Assembly (NCBI RefSeq): GCF_041729615.1
Contig: NZ_CP154874.1
Span: 811,001-875,000, forward strand
DNA length: 64,000 bases
Source: Pseudomonas alcaligenes
GTDB lineage: Bacteria > Pseudomonadota > Gammaproteobacteria > Pseudomonadales > Pseudomonadaceae
Direction: 5' to 3'
Part shown: in pieces, positions 7,862 through 15,781 of the stretch
Position numbering within the stretch: the first letter of the stretch is position 1
Layout: every line of letters starts with the position of its first letter
Translations under genes and position numbers: made by a program
The notes under the pieces: model-generated
Told to the model about the DNA's origin: nothing
Databases searched by the model: none
Seen by the model: only the letters and a program-made list of their open reading frames with translations

Positions 7862-8572
7862 ATGACGCTGCCCGCCTTCTGCCAACTGCTGCCCGCCCTG
7901 CCCGAGCTGCTGCCTGCCAGCCGCCTGGTGTGGGCGCAGTTCGATCCGACACGGCTGCAGGCCGATGACTTCGTGCGCCAGGGCATAGCGCCGGTGCGCG
8001 GCGTGGCCAAGCGCCAGGGCGAGTACCTGGCCGGCCGCCTGTGTGCGCGCGAGGCCCTGCGCCAGCTGTGCGGCCAGCCGCTGGTACCGGAGCGCGACGA
8101 AGAGGGCGTGCCGGTCTGGCCCGCCGGCACGGTCGGCTCGATCACCCACGGGGGCGGCAAGGCGGCCGCCCTGGTGGCCAGAGAGCTGGACTGGCGCGGC
8201 CTGGGCATCGACCTGGAGAAGCCCCTGAGCGTCGAGCGCGCCAGCCGCCTGGCCGGGGAAATCCTCACGCCCGGCGAACTGCAGCGGGCCTCACAGCTGC
8301 CGCCCGAGGCCTTCGCCGCCCGGGTGACGCTGACCTTCTCGCTCAAGGAGAGCCTGTTCAAGGCGCTCTACCCGCTGGTGCTGCAGCGCTTCTACTTCCA
8401 GGATGCCGAGCTGCTGGAGGGCGCCGACGGGCACGCGCGCCTGCGCCTGCTGCTCGACCTGCACCACGACTGGCCGGCCGGCAGCGAACTGGAGGGGCGC
8501 TTCGTGGAAGCGGACGGCCACCTGCTGAGCCTGGTGGCCGTCGCCCAGGTGCAGATCAGCTCCAGGCGCTGA
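7862..8572 (+). CDS. pcpS: 4'-phosphopantetheinyl transferase PcpS
   Basis: A 236-residue Sfp/EntD-type transferase that moves the phosphopantetheine arm of CoA onto carrier proteins. P. aeruginosa PcpS serves both fatty acid and siderophore carrier proteins. Motifs in order: KRQGEYLAGRLCAREAL (CoA-binding side), GSITHGGG, the Mg2+-binding GLGIDLEKP (about residues 117-125) and FSLKESLFKALYP (about 159-171). It keeps the EntD-like arrangement and normal length. The end overlaps the convergent nitroreductase gene by 17 bases. The dienelactone hydrolase upstream matches the PAO1 neighbourhood of pcpS as I recall it. Confidence 0.9.
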   Translation: MTLPAFCQLLPALPELLPASRLVWAQFDPTRLQADDFVRQGIAPVRGVAKRQGEYLAGRLCAREALRQLCGQPLVPERDEEGVPVWPAGTVGSITHGGGKAAALVARELDWRGLGIDLEKPLSVERASRLAGEILTPGELQRASQLPPEAFAARVTLTFSLKESLFKALYPLVLQRFYFQDAELLEGADGHARLRLLLDLHHDWPAGSELEGRFVEADGHLLSLVAVAQVQISSRR

Positions 8573-9113
8573 CGAAATCGGCCGGCTGCAGGGCCGGCGG
8601 CGTGCGCCGCTCGCCCTCGAAGCTGCCGAGGTAGAGGAAGCCGACGATCCTCTCGCTGGCGCTGAGGCCGAGGCCATCGCGCACCCTGGGGTTGTGGGTC
8701 AGTTCGCCGGTGCGCCAGATGGCGCCGAAACCCAGCGCCTGGGCGGCGAGCAACAGGCCATGGGCGGCACAGCCGGCGGACAGCACCTGCTCCTCCTGCG
8801 GCACCTTGGGGTGCTCACCGAGGCGGGCGATCGCCACCACCAGCAGCGGCGCGCGCAGCGGCATGGCTCGCGCCTTGTCCAGCGCCTCCGGCTTGGCTTC
8901 AGGGTTACCCGCCAGCAGCGCCTGGGCGAACAGCTCGCCCAGGCGGGTGCGGGCCTCACCCTCGACGGTGAGGAAACGCCAGGGCCGCAGCTGGCCGTGG
9001 TCCGGCGCACGCAGGGCGGCACGGAACATCAGCTCGCGCTGAGCGGCATCGGGCGCCGGCTCCAGCAGGCGACCCACGGAAACGCGGTTGAGCAACAGAT
9101 CGAGGGCTTGCAT
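8556..9113 (-). CDS. Nitroreductase family protein (YdjA-like)
   Basis: A 185-residue FMN-dependent nitroreductase of the short YdjA type. Motifs include LLNRVSVGRLLEPAP at the N terminus (flavin phosphate binding), AALRAPDHGQLRPWRF, the central SAGCAAHGLLLAAQALGFGAIWRTG and the C-terminal ERIVGFLYLGS. The GC-rich start MQALDLLLNRVS follows a GGAG-type site. Such enzymes reduce nitroaromatics or quinones with NAD(P)H; YdjA is the smallest type with an open active site, and its physiological substrate is unknown. Its end overlaps pcpS by 17 bases. Confidence 0.9.
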   Translation of the reverse strand: MQALDLLLNRVSVGRLLEPAPDAAQRELMFRAALRAPDHGQLRPWRFLTVEGEARTRLGELFAQALLAGNPEAKPEALDKARAMPLRAPLLVVAIARLGEHPKVPQEEQVLSAGCAAHGLLLAAQALGFGAIWRTGELTHNPRVRDGLGLSASERIVGFLYLGSFEGERRTPPALQPADFVSAWS

Positions 9114-9151
9114 GGGCGACTCCTGAACGGACAGGCCGGCATTCTAGCCGA

Positions 9152-9511
9152 TTACGCGACCTGCTCCGGCATCAACGGCGGCTCCAGCGGCGGCAGGCCG
9201 TAGGCGGCGCGGGCGGCGTCGCAGCGCGGGTTGTGCTGGCCGTCAGCCCAGCTGGCGGTGAACTCGCGGCAGGGGCTGGAGCGCTGCTCGTAGAGCGTGC
9301 AGCGGGTGGCGCCGCCGACTTCGCCGAGCAGGCCGACACAACGCGTCGGCTTGGCGGTGGTGCCGAGCATGGCGACATGGTGGGGGCCGATCTGCTCGAC
9401 CAGCTGGTCGGGCACGCTGCCACCGGCAGACTGGCACTCGCCCCAGAAGAAGGACACGCGGAAGTGCGCGCAGCAGGCGCCGCACGCGATGCAAGGATTG
9501 GCTTCGGACAT
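9152..9511 (-). CDS. YkgJ family cysteine cluster protein
   Basis: A 119-residue protein with an N-terminal [11 protein letters not shown] cluster (residues 7-17) and further cysteines at [27 protein letters not shown] and [10 protein letters not shown]. This pattern defines the UPF0153/YkgJ family, thought to bind zinc or an iron-sulfur cluster. The position and spacing of the cysteines are complete. It lies 38 bases upstream of the nitroreductase gene on the same strand, so the two may form a short operon. Molecular role unknown. Confidence 0.88.
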   Translation of the reverse strand: MSEANPCIACGACCAHFRVSFFWGECQSAGGSVPDQLVEQIGPHHVAMLGTTAKPTRCVGLLGEVGGATRCTLYEQRSSPCREFTASWADGQHNPRCDAARAAYGLPPLEPPLMPEQVA

Positions 9512-9661
9512 GGCTGGATGGTTTTCGAAAACCGGTGAGGGGCCGGCACCCGAGGGCCTATTCTATGAATCGGCGCGAAGCTGTGAAGCCCCCGGCGACG
9601 GATTTACAGCCCGGTCGGCCAGAGTAGAATGGCGCCCTCGCCTGCAGCCCGAGCCCCTTTC

Positions 9662-11116
9662 ATGGCCCTGCCGACCCTGCGCACCATCGGCTTCATCATC
9701 GGTATCTTTCTCATCACCCTGGCGGTCAGCATGGTCATCCCCATGCTCACCCTGCTGGCCTTCGAGCGCACCGACGACCTCAACGCCTTCCTCTGGTCCA
9801 GCCTGATCACCTTCGTCGCCGGCCTGGCCATGGTCCTGCCGGGCAAGCCCAAGCACGTGCAGCTGCGCCCGCGCGACATGTACCTGCTGACCACCGCCAG
9901 CTGGGTGGTGGTGTGCTGCTTCGCCGCCCTGCCGATGGTGATCATCGCCCACATCAGCTACACCGATGCCTTCTTCGAGACCATGTCCGGCGTCACCACC
10001 ACCGGCTCCACCGTGCTGGTCGGGCTGGACCACATGTCGCCGGGCATCCTGATCTGGCGCTCGATGCTGCACTGGCTGGGCGGCATCGGCTTCATCGGCA
10101 TGGCAGTGGCCATCCTGCCGCTGCTGCGAGTCGGTGGCATGCGCCTGTTCCAAACCGAGTCGTCGGACTGGGGCGACAAGGTGATGCCGCGCTCGCACAT
10201 GGCCGCCAAGTACATCCTGCTGATCTACCTGGTTCTTACCGGGCTGGGCTTCCTGGGCTTCTGGGCCGCCGGCATGACGCCCTTCGACGCGATCAACCAC
10301 TCGATGGCGTCGATCTCCACCGGCGGCTTCTCCACCTCTGACTCGTCGCTGGCCAACTGGCAGCAGCCGGCGGTGCACTGGGTCGCGGTGCTGTTCATGA
10401 TTCTCGGTGGCCTGCCCTTCATGCTCTATGTCGCCGCCCTGCGCGGCAACCGCCGGGCACTGTTCAAGGATCATCAGGTACGTGGCTTCATCGGCTTCCT
10501 GGTATTGACCTGGCTGGTGTTCGGTACCTGGCTGTGGCTGCACTCGGAGCACAGCTGGCTGGACGCCTTCCGCATCGTCGCGGTCAACGTCACCTCGGTG
10601 GTCACCACCACCGGCTTCGCCCTGGGCGACTACACCACCTGGGGCAGCTTCGCGGTACTGCTGTTCTTCTACCTGACCTTCGTCGGCGGCTGTTCCGGCT
10701 CCACCTCCGGCGGCCTGAAGATCTTCCGCTTCCAGGTCGCCTACGTGCTGCTCAAGGCCAACCTGATGCAGCTGGTGCACCCGCGCGCGGTGATCAAGCA
10801 GCAGTACAACAACCACAACCTGGACGAGGAGATCGTCCGCTCGCTGATCACTTTCTCCTTCTTCTTCACCATCACCATCGGCGTGCTGGCCCTGGCCCTG
10901 ACCCTGGTCGGGCTGGACTGGGTCACCGCGCTGACCGGCGCCGCCACCGCGGTGTGCAACGTCGGCCCGGGCCTCGGCCCGATCATCGGCCCGGCCGGCA
11001 ACTTCGCCAGCCTGCCGGACTCCGCCAAGTGGCTGCTGACCCTCGGCATGCTGCTCGGCCGCCTGGAAATCCTCACCGTGCTGGTGCTGGTCACCCGCAG
11101 CTTCTGGAAGCACTGA
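9662..11116 (+). CDS. trkH: Trk potassium uptake protein TrkH (first copy)
   Basis: A 484-residue inner membrane K+ channel subunit of the TrkH/KtrB superfamily with four M1-P-M2 repeats. The P-loops are recognisable: GVTTTGSTVLV, ASISTGGFSTSDSS, VTTTGFALGDYT with GGCSGSTSGGLKI, and the last NVGPGLGPIIGPAGN. It normally works with the NAD-binding gating protein TrkA, which is not encoded in this window. The ATG at 9662 gives the TrkH N terminus MALPTLRTIGFIIG; an earlier in-frame ATG at 9629 has no family support. A second trkH starts four bases after the stop codon. Confidence 0.95.
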   Translation: MALPTLRTIGFIIGIFLITLAVSMVIPMLTLLAFERTDDLNAFLWSSLITFVAGLAMVLPGKPKHVQLRPRDMYLLTTASWVVVCCFAALPMVIIAHISYTDAFFETMSGVTTTGSTVLVGLDHMSPGILIWRSMLHWLGGIGFIGMAVAILPLLRVGGMRLFQTESSDWGDKVMPRSHMAAKYILLIYLVLTGLGFLGFWAAGMTPFDAINHSMASISTGGFSTSDSSLANWQQPAVHWVAVLFMILGGLPFMLYVAALRGNRRALFKDHQVRGFIGFLVLTWLVFGTWLWLHSEHSWLDAFRIVAVNVTSVVTTTGFALGDYTTWGSFAVLLFFYLTFVGGCSGSTSGGLKIFRFQVAYVLLKANLMQLVHPRAVIKQQYNNHNLDEEIVRSLITFSFFFTITIGVLALALTLVGLDWVTALTGAATAVCNVGPGLGPIIGPAGNFASLPDSAKWLLTLGMLLGRLEILTVLVLVTRSFWKH

Positions 11117-11120
11117 GCCG

Positions 11121-12575
11121 ATGTCCCTGTCCAGCCTGCGCATCCTCGCCTTCGTCAACGGCATCTTCCTGATCACCCTGGCGCTGAGCATGCTGGTGCC
11201 GGTGGCCACCCTGCTGGTCTTCGAGCAGCCCAAGGGCATCAACGCCTTCCTCTGGTCCAGCCTGATCACCGCGGTGGCCGGCGTGGCCATGGTCGCCCAG
11301 GGGCGCCCGCAGCAGACCCAGCTGCGCCCGCGCGACATGTACATGCTGACGGTTTCGAGCTGGATCATGGTGTCGATCTTCGCCGCCCTGCCGTTCCTCT
11401 TCGCCGAGCGTGCCAGCGTCACCGACGCCTACTTCGAGAGCATGTCCGGCATCACCGCCACCGGCGCCACCGTGTTCAGCGGCCTGGACAGCATGTCGCC
11501 GGGCACCCTGATCTGGCGCTCGCTGCTGCACTGGCTCGGTGGCATCGGCTTCATCGCCATGGCCGTGGCCATCCTGCCGATGCTGCGCATCGGCGGCATG
11601 CGCCTGTTCCAGACCGAGTCCTCGGACCGCTCGGACAAGGTCATGCCACGCTCGCACATGGTCGCCAAGTACATGGTGCTGGCCTATGTCGGCCTCAGCA
11701 GCCTGGCCGTGCTGGCCTTCTGGCTGGCCGGCATGAACCTGTTCGACGCCATCAACCACGCCATGTCGGCCATCGCCACCGGCGGCTTCTCCACCTCCGA
11801 CGCTTCCCTCGGCCACTGGGACCAGCCGGCGGTGCACTGGGTCGCGGTGCTGGTGATGATCCTCGGCAGCCTGCCCTTCGTGCTCTACGTCGCCACCCTG
11901 CGCGGCAACTACAAGGCCCTGCTGCGCGACCAGCAGGTGCGCGGTTTCTTCATGCTGCTGCTGGCCAGCTGGCTGATGCTGGCCTGCTGGAAGTGGAGCA
12001 CCAGCGAACTGCACTGGCTGGATACGCTGCGCCTGGTGGCGGTGAACATCACCTCGGTGATGACCACCACCGGCTTCGCCGTCGGCGACTACCACCTGTG
12101 GGGTCCCTTCGCCAGCATGATGTTCTTCTACCTGGGCTTCGTCGGCGGCTGCTCCGGCTCCACCGCCGGCGGCCTGAAGATCTTCCGCTTCCAGGTCGCC
12201 TACATCCTGCTCAAGGCCAACCTGCGCCAGCTGATCCACCCGCGCGCGGTGATCAAGCAGCAGTACAACCGCCACCGCCTGGACGAGGACATCGTCCGCT
12301 CGATCCTCGCCTTCGCCTTCTTCTACACCATCACCATCGCCAGCCTGGCGCTGGCGGTGGCCATGTGCGGGGTGGACTGGATCACCGCCCTGACCGGCGC
12401 GGCGGCCATGGTCTCCGGCGTCGGCCCGGGCATGGGCGAGGTGGTCGGCCCGGCGGGCAACTACGCCAGCCTGCCGGACCTGGCCAAGTGGCTGCTGACC
12501 ATCGGCATGCTGCTGGGGCGCCTGGAGATCCTCACCGTACTGGTCCTGCTGTTCCCCGCCTTCTGGCGCCACTGA
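11121..12575 (+). CDS. TrkH paralogue (second copy)
   Basis: A 484-residue TrkH-type K+ uptake subunit, the same length as its neighbour and collinear with it throughout. P-loops are GITATGATVFSG, SAIATGGFSTSDAS, MTTTGFAVGDYH with GGCSGSTAGGLKI, and GVGPGMGEVVGPAGN. The first loop replaces the TTGS core of the neighbour with ATGA, so K+ affinity or selectivity may differ. It starts four bases after the first copy's stop and is surely co-transcribed. The relationship is a tandem duplication followed by divergence, perhaps giving two Trk systems with different affinity sharing one TrkA. Confidence 0.92.
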   Translation: MSLSSLRILAFVNGIFLITLALSMLVPVATLLVFEQPKGINAFLWSSLITAVAGVAMVAQGRPQQTQLRPRDMYMLTVSSWIMVSIFAALPFLFAERASVTDAYFESMSGITATGATVFSGLDSMSPGTLIWRSLLHWLGGIGFIAMAVAILPMLRIGGMRLFQTESSDRSDKVMPRSHMVAKYMVLAYVGLSSLAVLAFWLAGMNLFDAINHAMSAIATGGFSTSDASLGHWDQPAVHWVAVLVMILGSLPFVLYVATLRGNYKALLRDQQVRGFFMLLLASWLMLACWKWSTSELHWLDTLRLVAVNITSVMTTTGFAVGDYHLWGPFASMMFFYLGFVGGCSGSTAGGLKIFRFQVAYILLKANLRQLIHPRAVIKQQYNRHRLDEDIVRSILAFAFFYTITIASLALAVAMCGVDWITALTGAAAMVSGVGPGMGEVVGPAGNYASLPDLAKWLLTIGMLLGRLEILTVLVLLFPAFWRH

Positions 12576-12649
12576 TGCGCCGAGCCTGGCCAAGGCGCGC
12601 TCGCGACGGGCGAAGCGAATTTTTCGTCAGATCGAAAATGCGTGTGAGC

Positions 12650-12681
12650 ATGCAGCCATGCAGCCATGCAGCCATGCAGCC
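12650..12681. repeat. Four tandem 8-base repeats ATGCAGCC
   Basis: ATGCAGCC occurs four times without interruption at 12650, 12658, 12666 and 12674. The last copy runs into the REP element that follows. Unit counts of this kind can change by slippage and could vary between strains. Confidence 0.85.
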
Positions 12682-12728
12682 CGGATGCAATCCGGGGAGG
12701 CCGCTGTCCCGGATTGCATCCGGGCTAC
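12679..12728. repeat. REP doublet (inverted pair)
   Basis: The palindrome GCCCGGATGCAATCCGGG at 12679-12696 is followed, 11 bases later and inverted, by CCCGGATTGCATCCGGGCTAC at 12708-12728 (key core CCGGAT-GCA-ATCCGG). The GTAG tetranucleotide flanking the right copy is typical of REP elements mobilised by RAYT (TnpA-REP) transposases. A second doublet lies at 61768-61826. The doublet separates trkH from the convergent AraC gene. Confidence 0.85.
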
Positions 12729-12736
12729 AGCCACAC

Positions 12737-13738
12737 TCACAACCGCGCGCGATACTCGCCCGGAGTCGCATCGAACCAGCGGCGGAAGGCACGGAAGAAA
12801 TTGCTGGGGTCGGCGAAGCCGAGCAGGTAGGCGACTTCCAGCAGGGTCAGGTTGGGTTGCGCCAGGTACTGCTCGGCCAGCTCGCGACGGGTGTCGTCGA
12901 GCAGCTGCTGGTAGCTGGTGCCCTCCTCCTGCAGGCGACGCTGCAGGGTGCGCTCGGACAGCAGCAGGGCCTGGGCCACCGCCTCGCGCTTGGGCTCGCC
13001 CTGCGGCAGCAGGCGGCACAGCACCTGGCGCGCCTGATGGGTCACCCGGCTGCCGGAGAAGCGCGCCAGGTACTCGCCGGCGAAGCGGTCGTGCAGCTGC
13101 GCCAGCGCCTCGTTGGCGGTGGGCAGCGGGGTCTCCAGGTCGGCCCGCGCGTAGAGCAGCGAATAGTGCTCGGCATTGAAGCGCAGCGGCGCCTGGAACA
13201 CCTGGCGAAAGGGTTCGAGATCGGCCGGCGGCGGGCTCTGGAAGCTCACCTGCAGGGGCGTGATCGGCTTGCCGGTGAGCCAGCGGCAGAACGCCAGCGA
13301 GTAGGCCAGCGAGGCCTCGGCGCTCTGCCGCGCCGGCGGCAGGCGGTCGCCATGAATCGCCAGCACCAGCTCGTAGCCGTCCGGCAGCGGGCGCAGGCTG
13401 AGGTCCGAGCCCTCGGCGATGATGCGCTGGTAGCGCACCAGGCGGGTGAAGCCCTCCAGCAGGTTGCGACTGGACATCAGCGCATAGCCGACCACATGGA
13501 AGGACGAGGGGCGCACCACCTTGGCCATGTTCAGGCCGATGGCCGGATTGCCCGACGCCTCCACCGCCAGGTGCCAGAGGCGGGTCATGGCATCCTGCGG
13601 GAAGCGCGCATCGGCATCGGCGAGCGCCGCATAGTCGAGGCCGAGACGGGCAAACAGGCTGCGGCAATCGACACCGCCCAGCTCCAGGGCCGCGACGATG
13701 CCGGATGCCCAGCTGGATGAAGTGGTACGTTCGCTCAT
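12737..13738 (-). CDS. AraC family transcriptional regulator (Arabinose_bd type)
   Basis: A 333-residue regulator. The N-terminal two thirds match the large ligand-binding domain of the OruR/ArgR-like AraC group (conserved FPQDAMTRLWHLAVEASGNPAIGLNMA, then HYSLLYARADLETPLPTAN). The C-terminal 100 residues hold two helix-turn-helix motifs: SERTLQRRLQEEGTSYQQLL and EVAYLLGFADPSNFFRAFRRWFDATPGEYR, the standard AraC signature. The ligand is unknown. It diverges from the DUF962 gene across about 125 bases, so control of that gene or of itself is possible. Convergent with trkH, with the REP doublet between. Confidence 0.9.
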   Translation of the reverse strand: MSERTTSSSWASGIVAALELGGVDCRSLFARLGLDYAALADADARFPQDAMTRLWHLAVEASGNPAIGLNMAKVVRPSSFHVVGYALMSSRNLLEGFTRLVRYQRIIAEGSDLSLRPLPDGYELVLAIHGDRLPPARQSAEASLAYSLAFCRWLTGKPITPLQVSFQSPPPADLEPFRQVFQAPLRFNAEHYSLLYARADLETPLPTANEALAQLHDRFAGEYLARFSGSRVTHQARQVLCRLLPQGEPKREAVAQALLLSERTLQRRLQEEGTSYQQLLDDTRRELAEQYLAQPNLTLLEVAYLLGFADPSNFFRAFRRWFDATPGEYRARL

Positions 13739-13862
13739 CGATTGTTCTTATGGGTTGGTCGGCACGAAATGGCGCCACGAGGATACTAAACTGGCACTGT
13801 ATGTCACTGGCCGCAGGAGACAGCTCGCCTACACTGCGGCCAACAATGACAGGAGGTACGCC

Positions 13863-14180
13863 ATGAGCGCCGAAACCACCGAACGTTTCCACAGCTTCGC
13901 CGAGTTCTATCCCTACTACCTGCAGGAGCACAGCAACGACGTGTGCCGCCGCCTGCACTACGTCGGCAGCCTGCTGGTGCTGTCGATCCTCGGCTATGCC
14001 CTGGCCACCCAGCAGTGGCTGTGGCTGCTGGCACTGCCCTTCGCCGGCTATGGCTTCGCCTGGGTCGGCCACTTCGTCTTCGAGAAGAACAAGCCGGCCA
14101 CCTTCAAGTATCCGCTGTACAGCTTCATGGGCGACTGGGTGATGCTCAAGGATGCCTTCACCGGGCGCATCCGCTTCTGA
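13863..14180 (+). CDS. DUF962 (Mpo1-like) membrane protein
   Basis: A 105-residue member of the DUF962/Mpo1-like family. It has the diagnostic FAEFYPYYLQEHSNDVCRRLHYVG at the N terminus (residues about 10-33), two hydrophobic segments (34-50 and 53-72), and the second histidine motif in GHFVFEKNKPATFKYPLYSFMGDW. Eukaryotic Mpo1 is an Fe2+-dependent dioxygenase in 2-hydroxy fatty acid alpha-oxidation; whether the short bacterial forms share this is unknown, although the histidines are kept. A very good AGGAGG site at 13851 precedes the ATG at 13863. It diverges from the AraC gene. Confidence 0.88.
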   Translation: MSAETTERFHSFAEFYPYYLQEHSNDVCRRLHYVGSLLVLSILGYALATQQWLWLLALPFAGYGFAWVGHFVFEKNKPATFKYPLYSFMGDWVMLKDAFTGRIRF

Positions 14181-14346
14181 GGCCCGCCACGCCCCGGCGG
14201 CGCACGCCGCCCGGGGCCGCCTTCCGGCAGGCTGCGCTGGCCCCGCGCGCCGCGCGCCGTTATGATCCCGCCTGGCCTGGCTCTTGCAGAGTCCAACAGA
14301 CGCCCACCAGAGGCGTCAGAAATCCAGCAGGGATAGTCCGTACTTG

Positions 14347-15735
14347 ATGAAATCCAACGTCCAGGAAACACCCAGGGCGCAGCCTGCTCCGTTGCTTCGC
14401 GAATACTACTCGCGGGTGCTGGCGTACATCGCCCCTGCCGCGGCCATTGCTGCCGGCACCTACACCAACCATTTCGGCTACGCCATCCTGTGGATGGTGC
14501 CCTATGCCCTGCTCTACCCGCACCTGGCCCACCACCTGGGCAACCGCTTTCGCCAAGACCACCCGCAGCAGACCCGCCTGACCCTGCTGTTCCTCGACGC
14601 CCTGCACGCCGGCGCCGCCGCCGTGCTGATGGGCTTCTCGACGGTGCCGGCGCTGATGTTCCTGCTGACCCTGTGCTTCAGCTCGCTGATCGCCGGAGGT
14701 CTGCGCCAGATGGGCCTGGCCGTGCTGGTGGCGGCCGGCAGCATGGCACTCAACACGGCGCTGATCCGCCCCGAGCTGAATACCGCCACGCCGACCCTGG
14801 TGGCGGTGGTCAGCATCCTGCTGAGTACCCTGTACATCTGCATCGCCGCCTTCTTCGTGCACGAGCAGGGCATGCGCCTGACCCAGGCGCGCAGCGAGAT
14901 CAAGCGCGAGCAGGAAAAGGCCGCACGCCTGGCGCGCAACCTGGCCAAGTACCTGTCGCCGCAGGTCTGGGAAATGATCTTCAGCGGCAAGAAGCACGTG
15001 CGCCTGGAGACCCAGCGCAAGAAGCTCACCGTGTTCTTCTCCGACATCAAGGGCTTCACCGAGCTGTCCGAGGAGCTGGAGGCCGAGCAGCTCACCGACC
15101 TGCTCAACAACTACCTCAACGAGATGTCGAAGATCGCCCTCCGGTACGGCGGCACCATCGACAAGTTCGTCGGCGACAGCGTGCTGGTGTTCTTCGGCGA
15201 CCCGAGCAGCCAGGGCGCCAAGAAGGACGCGCTGAACGCGGTGTCCATGGCCATCGCCATGCGCAAGCACATGAAGGTGCTGCGCCAGCAGTGGCGCGCC
15301 CAGGGCATCACCAAGCCGCTGGAGATCCGCATGGGCCTCAACACCGGCTACTGCACGGTGGGCAACTTCGGCGCCGACACGCGCATGGACTACACCATCA
15401 TCGGCCGCGAAGTGAACCTGGCCAGCCGCCTGGAAAGCTCCTCCGAGGCCGGCGAGATCCTCATCTCCCACGAGACCTACTCGCTGATCAAGGACGTGAT
15501 CATGTGCCGCGACAAGGGCCAGATCGCGGTCAAGGGCTTCAGCCGGCCGGTGCAGATCTACCAGGTGGTGGACTTCCGCCGTGACCTGGGTGCCCGCTCC
15601 AGCTACGTCGAACACGAGCTGCCCGGCTTCTCCATGTACCTGGATACCAACGGCATCCAGAACTACGACAAGGAGAAGGTCATCCAGGCCCTCAACCAGG
15701 CCGCCGAGAAGCTGCGCGACAAGGTCATCCTGTAA
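14347..15735 (+). CDS. cyaB: Class III adenylate cyclase CyaB with MASE2 domain
   Basis: A 462-residue membrane adenylate cyclase. The N-terminal MASE2 sensor (about 15-190) has five or six hydrophobic segments; a short helix with KREQEKAARLARNLAKYLSPQVWE links it to the catalytic domain. Catalytic motifs are FFSDIKGFTELSE (first metal aspartate), DKFVGDSVLVFFGDP (second metal aspartate), MDYTIIGREVNLASRLES (adenine and transition-state residues). In P. aeruginosa CyaB makes most of the cAMP that activates Vfr. Length, domain order and neighbours (plcP-agt, AraC, csaA downstream) match that gene. An intrinsic terminator follows. Confidence 0.94.
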   Translation: MKSNVQETPRAQPAPLLREYYSRVLAYIAPAAAIAAGTYTNHFGYAILWMVPYALLYPHLAHHLGNRFRQDHPQQTRLTLLFLDALHAGAAAVLMGFSTVPALMFLLTLCFSSLIAGGLRQMGLAVLVAAGSMALNTALIRPELNTATPTLVAVVSILLSTLYICIAAFFVHEQGMRLTQARSEIKREQEKAARLARNLAKYLSPQVWEMIFSGKKHVRLETQRKKLTVFFSDIKGFTELSEELEAEQLTDLLNNYLNEMSKIALRYGGTIDKFVGDSVLVFFGDPSSQGAKKDALNAVSMAIAMRKHMKVLRQQWRAQGITKPLEIRMGLNTGYCTVGNFGADTRMDYTIIGREVNLASRLESSSEAGEILISHETYSLIKDVIMCRDKGQIAVKGFSRPVQIYQVVDFRRDLGARSSYVEHELPGFSMYLDTNGIQNYDKEKVIQALNQAAEKLRDKVIL

Positions 15736-15740
15736 CGACA

Positions 15741-15766
15741 AAGCCGCCCGAGGGCGGCTTTTTCAT
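15741..15766 (+). terminator. Rho-independent terminator of cyaB
   Basis: AAAGCCGCCC and GGGCGGCTTT form a GC-rich stem with a short loop at about 15741-15762, followed by T residues. It lies 6 bases after the cyaB stop codon. Because the A and T runs flank it symmetrically, it may also serve the convergent agt gene. Confidence 0.85.
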
Positions 15767-15781
15767 GCCCCGCATCCAGGC

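Noticed and set aside
12650..12728. CRISPR-like repeats at 12.65-12.73 kb
   Set aside because: The repeats are contiguous 8-mers and an inverted palindrome pair, without spacers of regular length; no cas genes occur in the window.
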